NCBI GenBank assembly: GCA_025201845.1
Contig: MU603942.1
Location: 126,253 to 190,252, forward strand
Direction: 5' to 3'
Length of the DNA: 64,000 nucleotides
Origin: Martensiomyces pterosporus
Lineage: Eukaryota > Kickxellomycota > Kickxellomycetes > Kickxellales > Kickxellaceae
Below, in pieces: positions 51,119 through 60,590 of this stretch. Each line of letters starts with the position of its first letter. The first letter of the stretch is position 1. The notes below the pieces were generated by a model. It was not told the DNA's origin. It did not search any database and saw only the letters and a list, made by a program, of their open reading frames with translations. Position numbers and translations under genes: made by a program.

Positions 51119-54100
51119 ATGAAGGAGTGCAACGGGATTCCGTGGGGTCAGCCGTGGGTTCGTGATGACTTTGATCCATGCTTCCGGCAATTGTTTATCG
51201 AGCACATCGTCCCAGGTGCCACAGCCACCGTATCAGCTGCCATTCTGGCCCTCTCTCTTCTGCGCTATGCTCGCCACCAACGCCGGACTCCTGGTAGCCG
51301 GGAAGGAGCGGCCGGCTACCTCCCGCTAATCGACGACCGGCGCACCGGCACTCATCAGGGGTATGGCGCTGCACCACTGCCCACCAGTGCGAAGGGCCGC
51401 AGGTTTGCCGATCAGGAGAACGACAGCGAAGACGAAGACACCTTTGAGAGCGGCAATAGGTACCCGCTGTCTGACACAACGGCGTCGTCGTCGACTGCCG
51501 CCTCGGTGATCAACGAGGCTGCAGACGGCAGCCACAGAGGCCTGCCACTGTCGATTCGCGACAGGGTCCTCACAGGCTTGACGGTTGTCCAGCTCGTTCT
51601 GGTCTACGTCCTGTATGACCAAGGGAGCAAGGAGACGTCGGCATTGGAGGTAGCCTTGTGGTCGTGGGGCCTAGCTCTGTGCTCGTACCTGTTCTGCCGC
51701 CCGCACACCCGCGCTCCATCGCCGTCGCCCCATCTGCGCTTGGTGTACCTGGCCGGCTCTTGCATCGATTTTGTCAGAGCGCGGTCGGCTCTCCTCGCCT
51801 ACTTCAGGAGCACCCAGGATGCCCCTCTACCTGTTGTGGAGGCCCTAATGGCCATTGGGTCTATCGTGCTTCTGGTGGCTAGTTTCACGCAGCAAAGAAG
51901 ACGCCACGGCCTGCCTGCCAATGCCCCCGTCGGCGTCTCGGATGAGCACCCGGAGGCGCCCGAGAGAACGGCGTCGATTGCGCAGCTTCTGTTCTTTTCG
52001 TGGATGGACCCGATGATCTGGCTCGGCTACAGACGCCCCCTCGAGCCCAAGGACGTGTACCAGCTGATGCCCGAGGACTACTCCAAACGCGTGTGCGCTG
52101 AATGGCGGCGCGAGGAGCGTGCCTACATTCGCAGACACGGCGGTGATAAGAGGAGCCTGACGCGCCGCCTGTTCTGGTTCTTCCGGTACCGGCTAGCCCT
52201 CCAGTGCGCGTGGACGCTGGTGAATACTGTGTTCATCTTCACGGGGCCGTTCCTGCTCAAGCGCATTCTGGCCTACATGGAGGACCCCACGATGTATACC
52301 AGGGAGCAGGCGTTCTGGTGTGTTTCTGGGTTGCTGGTGGGAGGGACGATTGCGACGGTGTGCCAGAGCCAGGCGCTGTGGATTGGAAGAAAGATCGGGA
52401 TTCAGATGAAGTCGATTATCATTGGCGAGGTGTATGCGAAGAGCCTGAGGCGCAGGGACGCTGCATCTGCAGGCGAGGCGTCCGAGGGCGATCAGCTGGA
52501 TGGCACGGGGAAGGGGAGCGGGAGCAGTGAGGGAGAGGATGATATGACGTCAGTTGGCAAAATCACGAATCTGATGGCCGTTGACGCACACAAGATCTCC
52601 GAGGTCTCGGCGTACCTCCATTTCCTGTACCAGCTGCCTGCGGAAATCGTCATCACCATCATCATGCTCTACCAGCTTTTGGGCATGGCCTCCATTGCCG
52701 GCCTCGGCGCCATCCTTCTGCTCGTCCCCATGCAGTGGTATCTGGTGTCCGTGTGGAGCGTGTACCAGAACCAGCTGATGAAGATCAGCGACCGGCGCAT
52801 GAGCCTGATGAACGAGATTCTGCAGGGCGTGCGCATCATCAAGTTCTTCGCATGGGAGCCCCAGTTTGAGGGCGAGATAGCGACAGTGAGGGGAAGCGAG
52901 CTCAGCGTGCTGCGCAAGCGCTATCTGCAGCTGACATACTCGATCATGGTGTTCTTCATGGCGCCGGTGTTTGTCACCCTGGCGACGTTCACCGTGCACA
53001 CCAAGGTGATGGGCCAGCAGCTGACCGCATCGGTGGCGTTTACTGCCCTGGCGCTGTTCAAGACGCTGAGGGGGCCGATGGACCAGCTTCCAGACTTCTT
53101 CTCGTTCTGCCTCCAGTCCAAGGTGTCGGTTGATCGAGTGGCCAAGTTCCTGGACGAGGAGGAGACGCCAAAATACGCGCTCAAGGAGCAGTCGAGGAGA
53201 GTGCATAAGGAAGGCATGGGTGAGAGAAGCGCGAGCTATGCGCAGGTTGCAGGGGCCACAGACATTGGCTTCGCTGGTGCCTCGTTTAGCTGGAGGTCTG
53301 GGACATCTGTTGGCACTCAGGACAGCCAGACTGCTCAGGCCACTGCGCCAGACGCCCAGATGGCCATTCCAGCGATCGTCGAGCCGTCCTCGGAAACATT
53401 GACTGCTGTGAGCGACGACGTCGTGAGCAATCCGGGCAGCTCGTCGGCCGTGGATGTTGGCGAGGGCGGTGCTTCAGGGTTCGAGCTGCGCGACCTCACG
53501 ATTAACTTCCCGGTCGGCAAGCTGAGCATCATCGCGGGTCCCACCGGATGCGGCAAGACCTCGCTGCTGATGGCGCTCCTGGGCGAGATGCGCCTCACCG
53601 CCGGCAAGCTCTTGATTCCGGGCGCGGTCTACTCTGCCCATGCGGCGCTGTCGAGCGACGACCCCTTCGCCACCCACGAGTCGGTGGCGTATGTCGCGCA
53701 GCAGGCGTGGCTCCTGAACGACACCATCCGTGGAAACATCACATTCGGCCTGCCCTTTGATGAGCAGAGATACAACGAGGTCGTGCGGATGTGCGCGCTG
53801 TCGAGGGACTTTGAGATACTGGAGGCCGGCGATATGACCGAGGTCGGCGAGCGCGGCGTGGCACTGTCCGGCGGCCAGAAGCAGCGCATATGCTTGGCGA
53901 GGGCGGTGTACTCGCCTGCACGCCATATTGTTATGGACGACTGCTTGTCGGCGGTCGACGCGCACACGGCCAAGCATCTGTACGAGAGCTGCCTGGTGGC
54001 GCCGTATATGGCTGACCGCACACGGATCTTGGTTACTCATGCGGTTGGGCTGACGATCAAGGGCGCAGCGATGGTGGTGGTTATGCAGGACGGCAGGGTT

Positions 54101-56401
54101 GCTGCTGCTGGATCGCCCCTGGAGGTCTTGAGAAGCGGCAAGCTGAGCGAGGAGACGCTCAGAGAAGCCGACGAGGAGCAGCAGAATGCCGCCACGAGGG
54201 CTGAGGCCAGCGGCAAAAAGGGCAAGCAGGCGGACGTGGGCGACGGCATCGATAAGCGCTTTGATGGCCAGGAGGGGAAGAAGGAAGATGCAGGGGCAGC
54301 CGACAAGGACAAGGACAAGGGCAAGCTGACCACCGAGGAGGGGTGGTCTCGCGGGCATGTGGAGTGGCGCGTGTATGCGTCGTACTTCAAAGCTAGCGGC
54401 GGACTATGGCTCTGGGCCGTCCTGACAGTGCTCTTCCTTGTTACGCAGGCAATGCAGGTGGCCCAGGACTGGTGGCTGCGCGAGTGGGCTGCTGCGTATA
54501 GCTCGCCGTCACTCACTCCGTCGTCGACAAAGGCCGCTGGGGGCAGTGCTCTAGCTGTATCGCCGGCTGGCCTGCAAAACGTCGCTGGGTTGAGTGCCCA
54601 GTCGTCGTTTATTGCTGGCGGCGTGGCTGGTGTCGGCCAAATGGCTCTAGATGTGTATGGCGGCAAGAAAGACGTGGACCTGGCGTACTTCATCGGCGTT
54701 TACATCCTAATCGCCCTGGCCAGCATTGTCGGCATTCTTAGCCGCTCCCTGCTGCAGTTCTGGAGCTCGCTGAAGGCATCCAAGACTCTGCACGAGAGGC
54801 TCCTGCACACCGTGCTGCGCGCACCCGTGCGGTTCTTCGACACCACGCCTGTGGGCCGTCTGATCAACCGGTTCTCCAAGGACATGGAGACCATCGACCA
54901 GTCGCTCAGCTCCTCCCTCTCGATCTTCATCACCGAGGTCATTTCCTCGCTTGCCATCCTCGTCGTCATCGCGGTCATTACACCGGCGTTCACGTTTGGT
55001 GCTATCATTGTTGCTGGCATCTACTGGGTCATCGGCATGCTGTATTTGTCCGCTTCCCGGGAGATCAAGCGGTTTGAGAGCGTGACCAAGTCTCCGATTT
55101 ACACGCAGTTTGGTGAGACGCTTAACGGAGTGTCGACAATCAGGGCGTACGGCCAGGAGAAGAGGTTCATGAAGACGAACTACGGGAAGATTGACGACAA
55201 CATTAGGCCCTTCATCTACATGTGGGGCGCCAACCGCTGGCTCAGCATCCGAGTGGACTTGGCCGGCGCCCTTGTCTCTTTCATGGCCGGTCTCCTCGCG
55301 CTGACAGCGACGGGACGGATGGATGCCGGGCTGGCGGGACTGTCGCTGTCGTACGCGCTGAACTTCACGGAGCACATCCTGTGGGTCGTCCGGTTCTACT
55401 CGATCAACGAGATGAACCTCAACTCGGTTGAGCGGGTGGTGGAGTACTTGGATGTGGAGCCGGAGGCCCCCGTCTCGATACCCGACCGCGTGCCGCCAGC
55501 GCAGTGGCCCCACGAGGGCAGGATCAGCGTGGAGGATCTGGAGCTGAGGTATGCGGAGAACTTGCCGCCCGTCATCAGGGGCATTTCGTTTGAAGTCAAC
55601 CCGCGGGAGAAGGTCGGGATTGTTGGGCGCACGGGAGCGGGCAAGTCGACGCTGACCCTGGCGATGTTTAGGTTTATGGAGGCCAGCAGCGGGCGGATTG
55701 TGGTGGATGGCGTGGACATCTCGCAGATTGGCGTGGGCGACCTGAGGTCGAGGCTGACGATCATCCCCCAGGACCCGGTCCTGTTCACTGGAACGATCAG
55801 GAGCAACCTGGATCCGTTCAACGAGCATGCGGACGACGAGCTGTGGCTGGCGCTGAGACGCGCGCACCTTCTTGGCGATGACGACTCTGCGCAGCAGCAT
55901 GTGCCTCCGAGCCGCGCGAGCACAATCGGCGGCGACTCCCTCGAGCCAGCCGACGTGGCGGCAGGCAGTGAGAGCGGCGGAGTGGTGACGCTCAGCCGCA
56001 CAATCACCGATCTGGAAATGGTGGTGACGGAGAACGGCTCCAACTTCTCGCAGGGCCAGCGCCAGCTCATTGCACTGGCGCGCGCACTGGTGAAGCGCAC
56101 CAGGGTGATTATCCTGGACGAGGCCACAGCGTCGGTGGATTTCGATACCGACGCCAAGATCCAAACCACCATTCGCAACGAGTTTACAGACTCGACGCTG
56201 CTGTGCATTGCACATCGGCTGAGGACCATTGTGGACTACGACAAGGTGCTGGTGCTGGATCATGGCGAGGTTGTCGAGTATGACACGCCGTACAACCTGC
56301 TGCTGAAGGAGGAGGGCCTGTTTAGGCACATGTGCCTGAAGTCGGGCGAGTTTGACTACTTGTTCGCGGCGGCCGAACGCAAGCACCAGAAGGAGCACTG
56401 A
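51119..56401 (+). CDS. Full-length ABCC (MRP-type) transporter, Ybt1/Bpt1-like
   Basis: 1760 residues, single coding exon. ABCC proteins export or sequester glutathione conjugates, bile acids and drugs; fungal members are mostly vacuolar. Order: N-terminal TMD0 (about 30-260), TMD1 (about 355-690), NBD1 with Walker A GPTGCGKTS (807-815), LSGGQKQR (from 916) and Walker B HIVMDDCLSAVD (from 936); a linker rich in Lys/Glu/Asp (about 1020-1080); TMD2 (about 1095-1440); NBD2 with GRTGAGKST (1503-1511), signature FSQGQRQL (from 1643) and Walker B VIILDEATASVDFDTDAKIQ (from 1663). NBD1 has Asp instead of the catalytic Glu after Walker B, usual for ABCC, so only one ATP site should be hydrolytic. The FSQGQRQ signature and DFDTDAKIQTTIR resemble yeast Ybt1/Vmr1/Nft1 more than Ycf1. 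Ser/Ala-rich insertions occur in NBD1 (about 740-780) and NBD2 (about 1600-1630). Substrate unknown. Confidence 0.95.
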   Translation: MKECNGIPWGQPWVRDDFDPCFRQLFIEHIVPGATATVSAAILALSLLRYARHQRRTPGSREGAAGYLPLIDDRRTGTHQGYGAAPLPTSAKGRRFADQENDSEDEDTFESGNRYPLSDTTASSSTAASVINEAADGSHRGLPLSIRDRVLTGLTVVQLVLVYVLYDQGSKETSALEVALWSWGLALCSYLFCRPHTRAPSPSPHLRLVYLAGSCIDFVRARSALLAYFRSTQDAPLPVVEALMAIGSIVLLVASFTQQRRRHGLPANAPVGVSDEHPEAPERTASIAQLLFFSWMDPMIWLGYRRPLEPKDVYQLMPEDYSKRVCAEWRREERAYIRRHGGDKRSLTRRLFWFFRYRLALQCAWTLVNTVFIFTGPFLLKRILAYMEDPTMYTREQAFWCVSGLLVGGTIATVCQSQALWIGRKIGIQMKSIIIGEVYAKSLRRRDAASAGEASEGDQLDGTGKGSGSSEGEDDMTSVGKITNLMAVDAHKISEVSAYLHFLYQLPAEIVITIIMLYQLLGMASIAGLGAILLLVPMQWYLVSVWSVYQNQLMKISDRRMSLMNEILQGVRIIKFFAWEPQFEGEIATVRGSELSVLRKRYLQLTYSIMVFFMAPVFVTLATFTVHTKVMGQQLTASVAFTALALFKTLRGPMDQLPDFFSFCLQSKVSVDRVAKFLDEEETPKYALKEQSRRVHKEGMGERSASYAQVAGATDIGFAGASFSWRSGTSVGTQDSQTAQATAPDAQMAIPAIVEPSSETLTAVSDDVVSNPGSSSAVDVGEGGASGFELRDLTINFPVGKLSIIAGPTGCGKTSLLMALLGEMRLTAGKLLIPGAVYSAHAALSSDDPFATHESVAYVAQQAWLLNDTIRGNITFGLPFDEQRYNEVVRMCALSRDFEILEAGDMTEVGERGVALSGGQKQRICLARAVYSPARHIVMDDCLSAVDAHTAKHLYESCLVAPYMADRTRILVTHAVGLTIKGAAMVVVMQDGRVAAAGSPLEVLRSGKLSEETLREADEEQQNAATRAEASGKKGKQADVGDGIDKRFDGQEGKKEDAGAADKDKDKGKLTTEEGWSRGHVEWRVYASYFKASGGLWLWAVLTVLFLVTQAMQVAQDWWLREWAAAYSSPSLTPSSTKAAGGSALAVSPAGLQNVAGLSAQSSFIAGGVAGVGQMALDVYGGKKDVDLAYFIGVYILIALASIVGILSRSLLQFWSSLKASKTLHERLLHTVLRAPVRFFDTTPVGRLINRFSKDMETIDQSLSSSLSIFITEVISSLAILVVIAVITPAFTFGAIIVAGIYWVIGMLYLSASREIKRFESVTKSPIYTQFGETLNGVSTIRAYGQEKRFMKTNYGKIDDNIRPFIYMWGANRWLSIRVDLAGALVSFMAGLLALTATGRMDAGLAGLSLSYALNFTEHILWVVRFYSINEMNLNSVERVVEYLDVEPEAPVSIPDRVPPAQWPHEGRISVEDLELRYAENLPPVIRGISFEVNPREKVGIVGRTGAGKSTLTLAMFRFMEASSGRIVVDGVDISQIGVGDLRSRLTIIPQDPVLFTGTIRSNLDPFNEHADDELWLALRRAHLLGDDDSAQQHVPPSRASTIGGDSLEPADVAAGSESGGVVTLSRTITDLEMVVTENGSNFSQGQRQLIALARALVKRTRVIILDEATASVDFDTDAKIQTTIRNEFTDSTLLCIAHRLRTIVDYDKVLVLDHGEVVEYDTPYNLLLKEEGLFRHMCLKSGEFDYLFAAAERKHQKEH

Positions 56402-56642
56402 TGTTAGGCGCTTTCCTGCCCTCTTTCCTTTGGATTCCTCGTTCTTTTTCCCTTTTAGTACAATGCCAGACTCTTTCTACAAGCTCCCACAATGGCATGC
56501 GCCTCGCATGGCTGCTTGTGTACGGCCACAGCAGGCGGCGGCCAAGCGCGGTAGAATGTATCTGGGCACTTCCATTTAAAATACACCAATTAATTTCGGC
56601 TCCCTTGTTTTTTATTTAGGGAGATAATCGTGGGTTTCGATA

Positions 56643-57567
56643 ATGTCGCTGAGGCTGGTGGATTACCCAAGCGACAGTGAGGGCGAGGGCGAGGGAAGCA
56701 GTATCTCGACTGGATGCAGAAAAGCCAGCGGCAGTAGACCCGATTACTACGTCGAAAGCGAACAAGAGGAAGTGGAGAATAGTAAAGGTAAATGCCTCGC
56801 TGCAATTAGCTTCTGCGCGATTCTTCCCGTGTTTACTTCTCTCTGCGCTACAAAGAAGAGCCACTGCTTGCAGTTATATATATGAGATTGCCCCCCAAAC
56901 CGCGACTATGCCTCAATTGTATGGTCAGCTCATTGGCTTGCTACAACTCGCGAGTGCGCTGTCACGTGTAGGCGGAGCCTCGCCACCCGACGCTGGCCAT
57001 GTCAAGGGCGGGTGGTCTGGCCATGTGTACCTGGACATCAGTGCGCCGCCCGCGCAGCTGCAAAGGCTGGTTGCCAGGTGCATGGACCGCATCACAGCAT
57101 GTGGCAAGTCCGCACAGCCTTTGAGGGCAATCGACAGCATGCACATAACGCTAACGCGGCCGTTCTACTTGCAGGAGCACCAGATCCCGCAGGTGGTCAG
57201 CGAGCTCCGGCGGGCAGTGCGCGATGTGAGGGCGCCGACCATTGCGTTTGGCGGCATTTCAACGTATGCGAATGAGCGCCGCGACAGGGCGTTTCTTGCG
57301 CTCGATGTGGGCTTTGGCAGGGAGCAGGTGCAGCAGGTGCTGGGCTGCGTTGATGGCGTGATGGAGAGGTTCGGGAAGAGGCGGTTCTTCAGCGAGCCGC
57401 GGTTCCACGTCAGCATGGCGAGCTTTCCAAGCACCCAGGAGGGCGATGCCGATTTGGGGCTGGACGGCGCGCTGAGGGAGGACGTCTTGGGGCTGCCGGC
57501 TATCCGGATTAGCGCAGTGAGCTGCGTGTTCGGCGATAAGCGCTTTGTTATCGGGTTGCGCGACTGA
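56643..57567 (+). CDS. USB1: USB1/Mpn1-type U6 snRNA 3' phosphodiesterase, probably three exons
   Basis: Proposed exons 56643-56787, 56874-56918 and 56972-57567 join in frame to 261 residues; the last is certain, the first two are tentative. USB1 trims and ends the 3' oligo(U) tail of U6 snRNA with a cyclic phosphate in the nucleus, protecting it from decay. Evidence: the acidic N-terminus MSLRLVDYPSDSEGEGE (typical L-V-x-Y-x-S-D start), KGGWSGHVYLDIS (family G-N-W-x-x-H-V-Y-L), and the two catalytic His-x-Ser/Thr motifs, HIT at 57142-57150 in MHITLTRPFYLQEHQI and HVS at 57406-57414 in FHVSMASF. Both catalytic histidines are present. Length fits fungal USB1. Introns would be 86 and 53 bases. 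The middle exon is only 45 bases (PPKPRLC), so its edges need transcript support. It follows the ABC gene on the same strand. Confidence 0.85.
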
Positions 57568-58778
57568 CAGTGTTTGTTTGGCCGTGTGGGCTCCTTTGTG
57601 CGTCGCTCCGCTGCATGCTCTCCATGTGATAGCGGCTGTCTGCCCCAACCGGCGGGCCAGCGCAAAGGCGTAGACGATGTGCCTCGCTCGCCGGCACATC
57701 TGTCCTGCGAAAATAACCTCTTTCTATTTAGGCGAGAGATCCATCAATCTTTCAGTAAAAATAGACCGCCTACGCCTGTGCTTTTTCGCTGCTTTCGACC
57801 CGGCGCGCTGACACTTGCGACTCCATGGGCGTTCGTTTTATATAGGAGTGCGGGCTGGATTTGGAAGCGGCCGAGGATCAGCGGAGATGAAGATTGCAAC
57901 CAAGAACCTGACTTGTAAACAAAAAAAAAACGCAGGCGCACCCGCGCCCCCAACAGCACACACAGGCAGCAAAACAAACACCACAACAATGTGACAAGGA
58001 AGGCAGCAACAAGACACGCCCTCGCTCAAGGCAAAAAGGTGGCGTGCAATTTTCTGCTTCCATGCTGCTCCCCCGCCCTTGTTTGGAAGCACCGCCTGCG
58101 CTGCAGCCTTTGTGTGTGCGCAGCGCAAACAGCAGCAGGCAAAGCAAAAATCATATGGAGGGGATGTTGGCAGCCCGGTGCACGGACATCCCCGTGGGTG
58201 CGCTGTCTTTGTAGCGTGCCGCCCCTCTTGTTCTTGGCCGCTGCTGGGCCGGGTTAAGCTATGGTCTCGCATGCCATGCCTCCAAGCAATGCGCGCTTTG
58301 CACTGCGCTGGTTTGCGCTGCGCTGCTCTGCCTTGCGGATGGGGTGGACGGGCGGCGGGTAGGGCTCGCAGAAACCAAAACAACAGCGCATTATTGGACG
58401 TGCCCAGCGCACCAAGGGAAGTTTGGGGGTGCTGTTGCGTGGTGTGCTGCGTGTGTGCGCAATTGTGCTGTTTATTTAGAGCGGGCGCATACATGCAAAT
58501 GATATATGGCGAGTCGCTTGCATCACTCAGCCATCTGGCGCGGTATAAAAGCGGCTGATTCCCCGTCTACATGTGGCCGTTGCATTTCTTCTCTTCTTCC
58601 CTTTTTCTTCTCCTTCAACACACACCATTACTTTTTGCTGAGCAAAGTAAACCTCTAATATACTCCATTTCTTCTTTCTCTTCATTCTAGCTGTTATTTA
58701 CACACAAGCGTTCTTTAACGTACCACTATATATACATCCGCACCTCCCACCACGCTACTTAATAATCTCTAATTAACC
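57568..58778. other. Intergenic region, USB1 / Ala-Glu-rich gene
   Basis: 1.2 kb with the USB1 3' end and, at the right, the promoter of the next gene: TATAAAA at 58544-58550, then a C/T-rich leader. A possible 44-base leader intron (58647-58690, GTAAAC...TTCTAG) is weakly supported. No gene seen in between. Confidence 0.6.
58544..58550 (+). promoter_or_regulatory. TATA box of the Ala/Glu-rich protein gene
   Basis: GGTATAAAAGCGG, followed by a pyrimidine-rich leader beginning about 25 bases downstream, a layout common in strongly expressed fungal genes. Confidence 0.65.
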
Positions 58779-59399
58779 ATGTCTGAGGCACAGAACACCG
58801 CCGCTGCCGAGCAGGTCGCTGCTCCCGTCGAGGCTCCCGCCGCCGCCGCCGCCCCCGAGGCAGTTGTTGAGGCCGCTGCCGAGGCTGCTGTCGCTGAGGA
58901 GGCCCCCGCTGCTGCTGCTGCCGCCGAGACTGCCGAAGATGCTGCGCCTGCTGCCGCCGAGGAGGCTGCTGCTGAGCCAGCCAAGGACGAGGAGGCCCCC
59001 GCTGCCGAGGCTGCCGAGCCCGCCAAGGAGGAGGCTGCTGCCCCCGCCGAGGAGGCCAAGCCCAAGGACCCGATCTCGAAGCGCGTCAAGCGCCGCTCGA
59101 CTCTTCTCAAGTCCAAGGTTGGCGGCATCTTCTCGTCGCTGAAGTCGCTTCTCCCCAAGCCCAAGCCCAAGAAGGAGGCTGAGGAGGCCCCCGCCGCTGC
59201 TGCTGCCGAGGCTGCCGAGGAGGAGGCTCCCGCTGCCGCCGAGGAGGCACCCAAGGTCGAGGCATCTACCGACTCTGCTGTCGAGGTCGCCAAGGAGGAG
59301 GAGGCGCCCAAGGCTGAGGCCGCCGCCGAGGAGGAGGCAGCCCCCGCGAAGCCTGCCGATGAGGCCGCGCCAGCTGCTGTTGCTACTGCGTCCGCGTAA
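58779..59399 (+). CDS. Ala/Glu/Pro-rich acidic protein of unknown function
   Basis: 206 residues, single exon. Both flanks are low complexity: Ala-rich with Glu and Pro (PAAAAAPEAVVEAAAEAAV and similar). The centre (about 97-130) is strikingly different: KDPISKRVKRRSTLLKSKVG and GIFSSLKSLLPKPKPKK, a basic, amphipathic block of about 37 residues. No signal peptide or membrane span. Very strong preference for C/G-ending codons (GCC, GAG, AAG), together with a good TATA box, points to high expression. The layout (acidic disordered arms around a basic amphipathic core) resembles membrane- or nucleic-acid-coating proteins, but I do not recognise a family and cannot assign a role. Confidence 0.75.
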   Translation: MSEAQNTAAAEQVAAPVEAPAAAAAPEAVVEAAAEAAVAEEAPAAAAAAETAEDAAPAAAEEAAAEPAKDEEAPAAEAAEPAKEEAAAPAEEAKPKDPISKRVKRRSTLLKSKVGGIFSSLKSLLPKPKPKKEAEEAPAAAAAEAAEEEAPAAAEEAPKVEASTDSAVEVAKEEEAPKAEAAAEEEAAPAKPADEAAPAAVATASA

Positions 59400-60590
59400 A
59401 GCAGCAACCGCTAGTACAGTCGTTGTGGATATTCGCTGAAGGCGCTTTTGCTGTCGTAAAAATGGGCGGTTTGGCATTTCTGTTTTCTTTCCTCCCTCCC
59501 CTCCCTCTTCCCTTGGTGTGCTGCCACTCTACCACCGCTGCTGCTGACGCTGCTATTGTCGTGTGATGTGTGGTTGTGCTGCTCTGTGTGTTTGTACAAG
59601 GCGCGTGGGGCTTTTTGGACAAGGCGCGCTCCGTTCACACATCCCGTCTCATCCCTTGTTCCTATGACACCGCACCCTCCGCCCTCTTGGCCTTGTGCCT
59701 GGTGCTGTCTGCTTTCCACGGTCCTTTCTAACGCACGCTCTCTTTCACACATCGCACCTCCGTAGCCGGCCTGTCTGTGGTTGATTTCAGGACTCTGCCA
59801 CTTTGTCTTTTTTTGCGCCCTCTTTGCCTTTCTGCAGCAATACCGCTCCGTCACAGCCTTGTTTTCTCTATTCCAACATCAACAGCTGCCCTTAATTCTC
59901 CACTCTCCTATATTTCTCTTCTCTTTTCCCCAGTCATTGCCTGTATTATCAGACACGGTTTGCCCTGGCCTTCTCGCTTTGGAGAAGCAAAAAAAAAACT
60001 ACCTCGTCCGCCTGCCTGCCTTCTTGTCTGTGTCTGTGCTTGCTTTGTGCCTCGTGTGTTTGTGGCTAGCTGCATTTTGCTTTTGCATTGTTTCAGTTTA
60101 ATCTCCCGCCTTTGTTTGCGCCGCTGGATGACTCTGCCTGACCCGAAACACCCGCACGCATGCGCACGGCGCACAACTTCAGCGATGCACAGCATCAGCA
60201 CAGCACAGTGGGGCGCGAGGCGCTTCTGCCTTTCTGAGCAGGCCGCTGCCACCGCTGTCTCTATATCTTGGCCTCTTCCCCACTCTCTCTCTCGTAATTG
60301 CCGTCTCTTTCTGTTAGTTTTTTCTTTTTCTGTTTTGTTACTTTCCATCTGCTCAATTAAACAGCCCTTGAAATCCACATTCCGTGTAGCGCGCTGCCTT
60401 GGTGGCGCCACGTTCCCGCTCCTCCAGCCGGAACCCAAGGCTGCGAGTCAACTGATAGGGTCATGCGATGGTGTGTTTGGGCTATTCTTGCAATCCGCCG
60501 TTCAATGTCGCAATCAGTGCGCGGATGCGTATTTTGTTTACCCGCGATCGTCGTCTCAGACATGCACACACACACACACATCGAGTATGC
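59400..60590. other. Intergenic region between convergent genes
   Basis: 1.2 kb, T- and C-rich on the plus strand. Long open frames here (for example through 59777-60631) are stop-poor because of pyrimidine bias, not coding. A CA run lies at about 60565-60580 beside the CorA stop codon. No gene supported. Confidence 0.55.

Noticed and set aside
54707..56398. 563-codon open frame on the minus strand across the ABC transporter
   Set aside because: It is the antisense shadow of the NBD2/TMD2 coding sequence, His/Arg-rich with no family motif; the plus strand encodes an obvious ABCC protein.
58773..59477. Ser/Gly/Leu-rich minus-strand frames opposite the Ala/Glu-rich gene
   Set aside because: Antisense of GCC/GAG-rich coding DNA; the TATA box and leader are on the plus strand.
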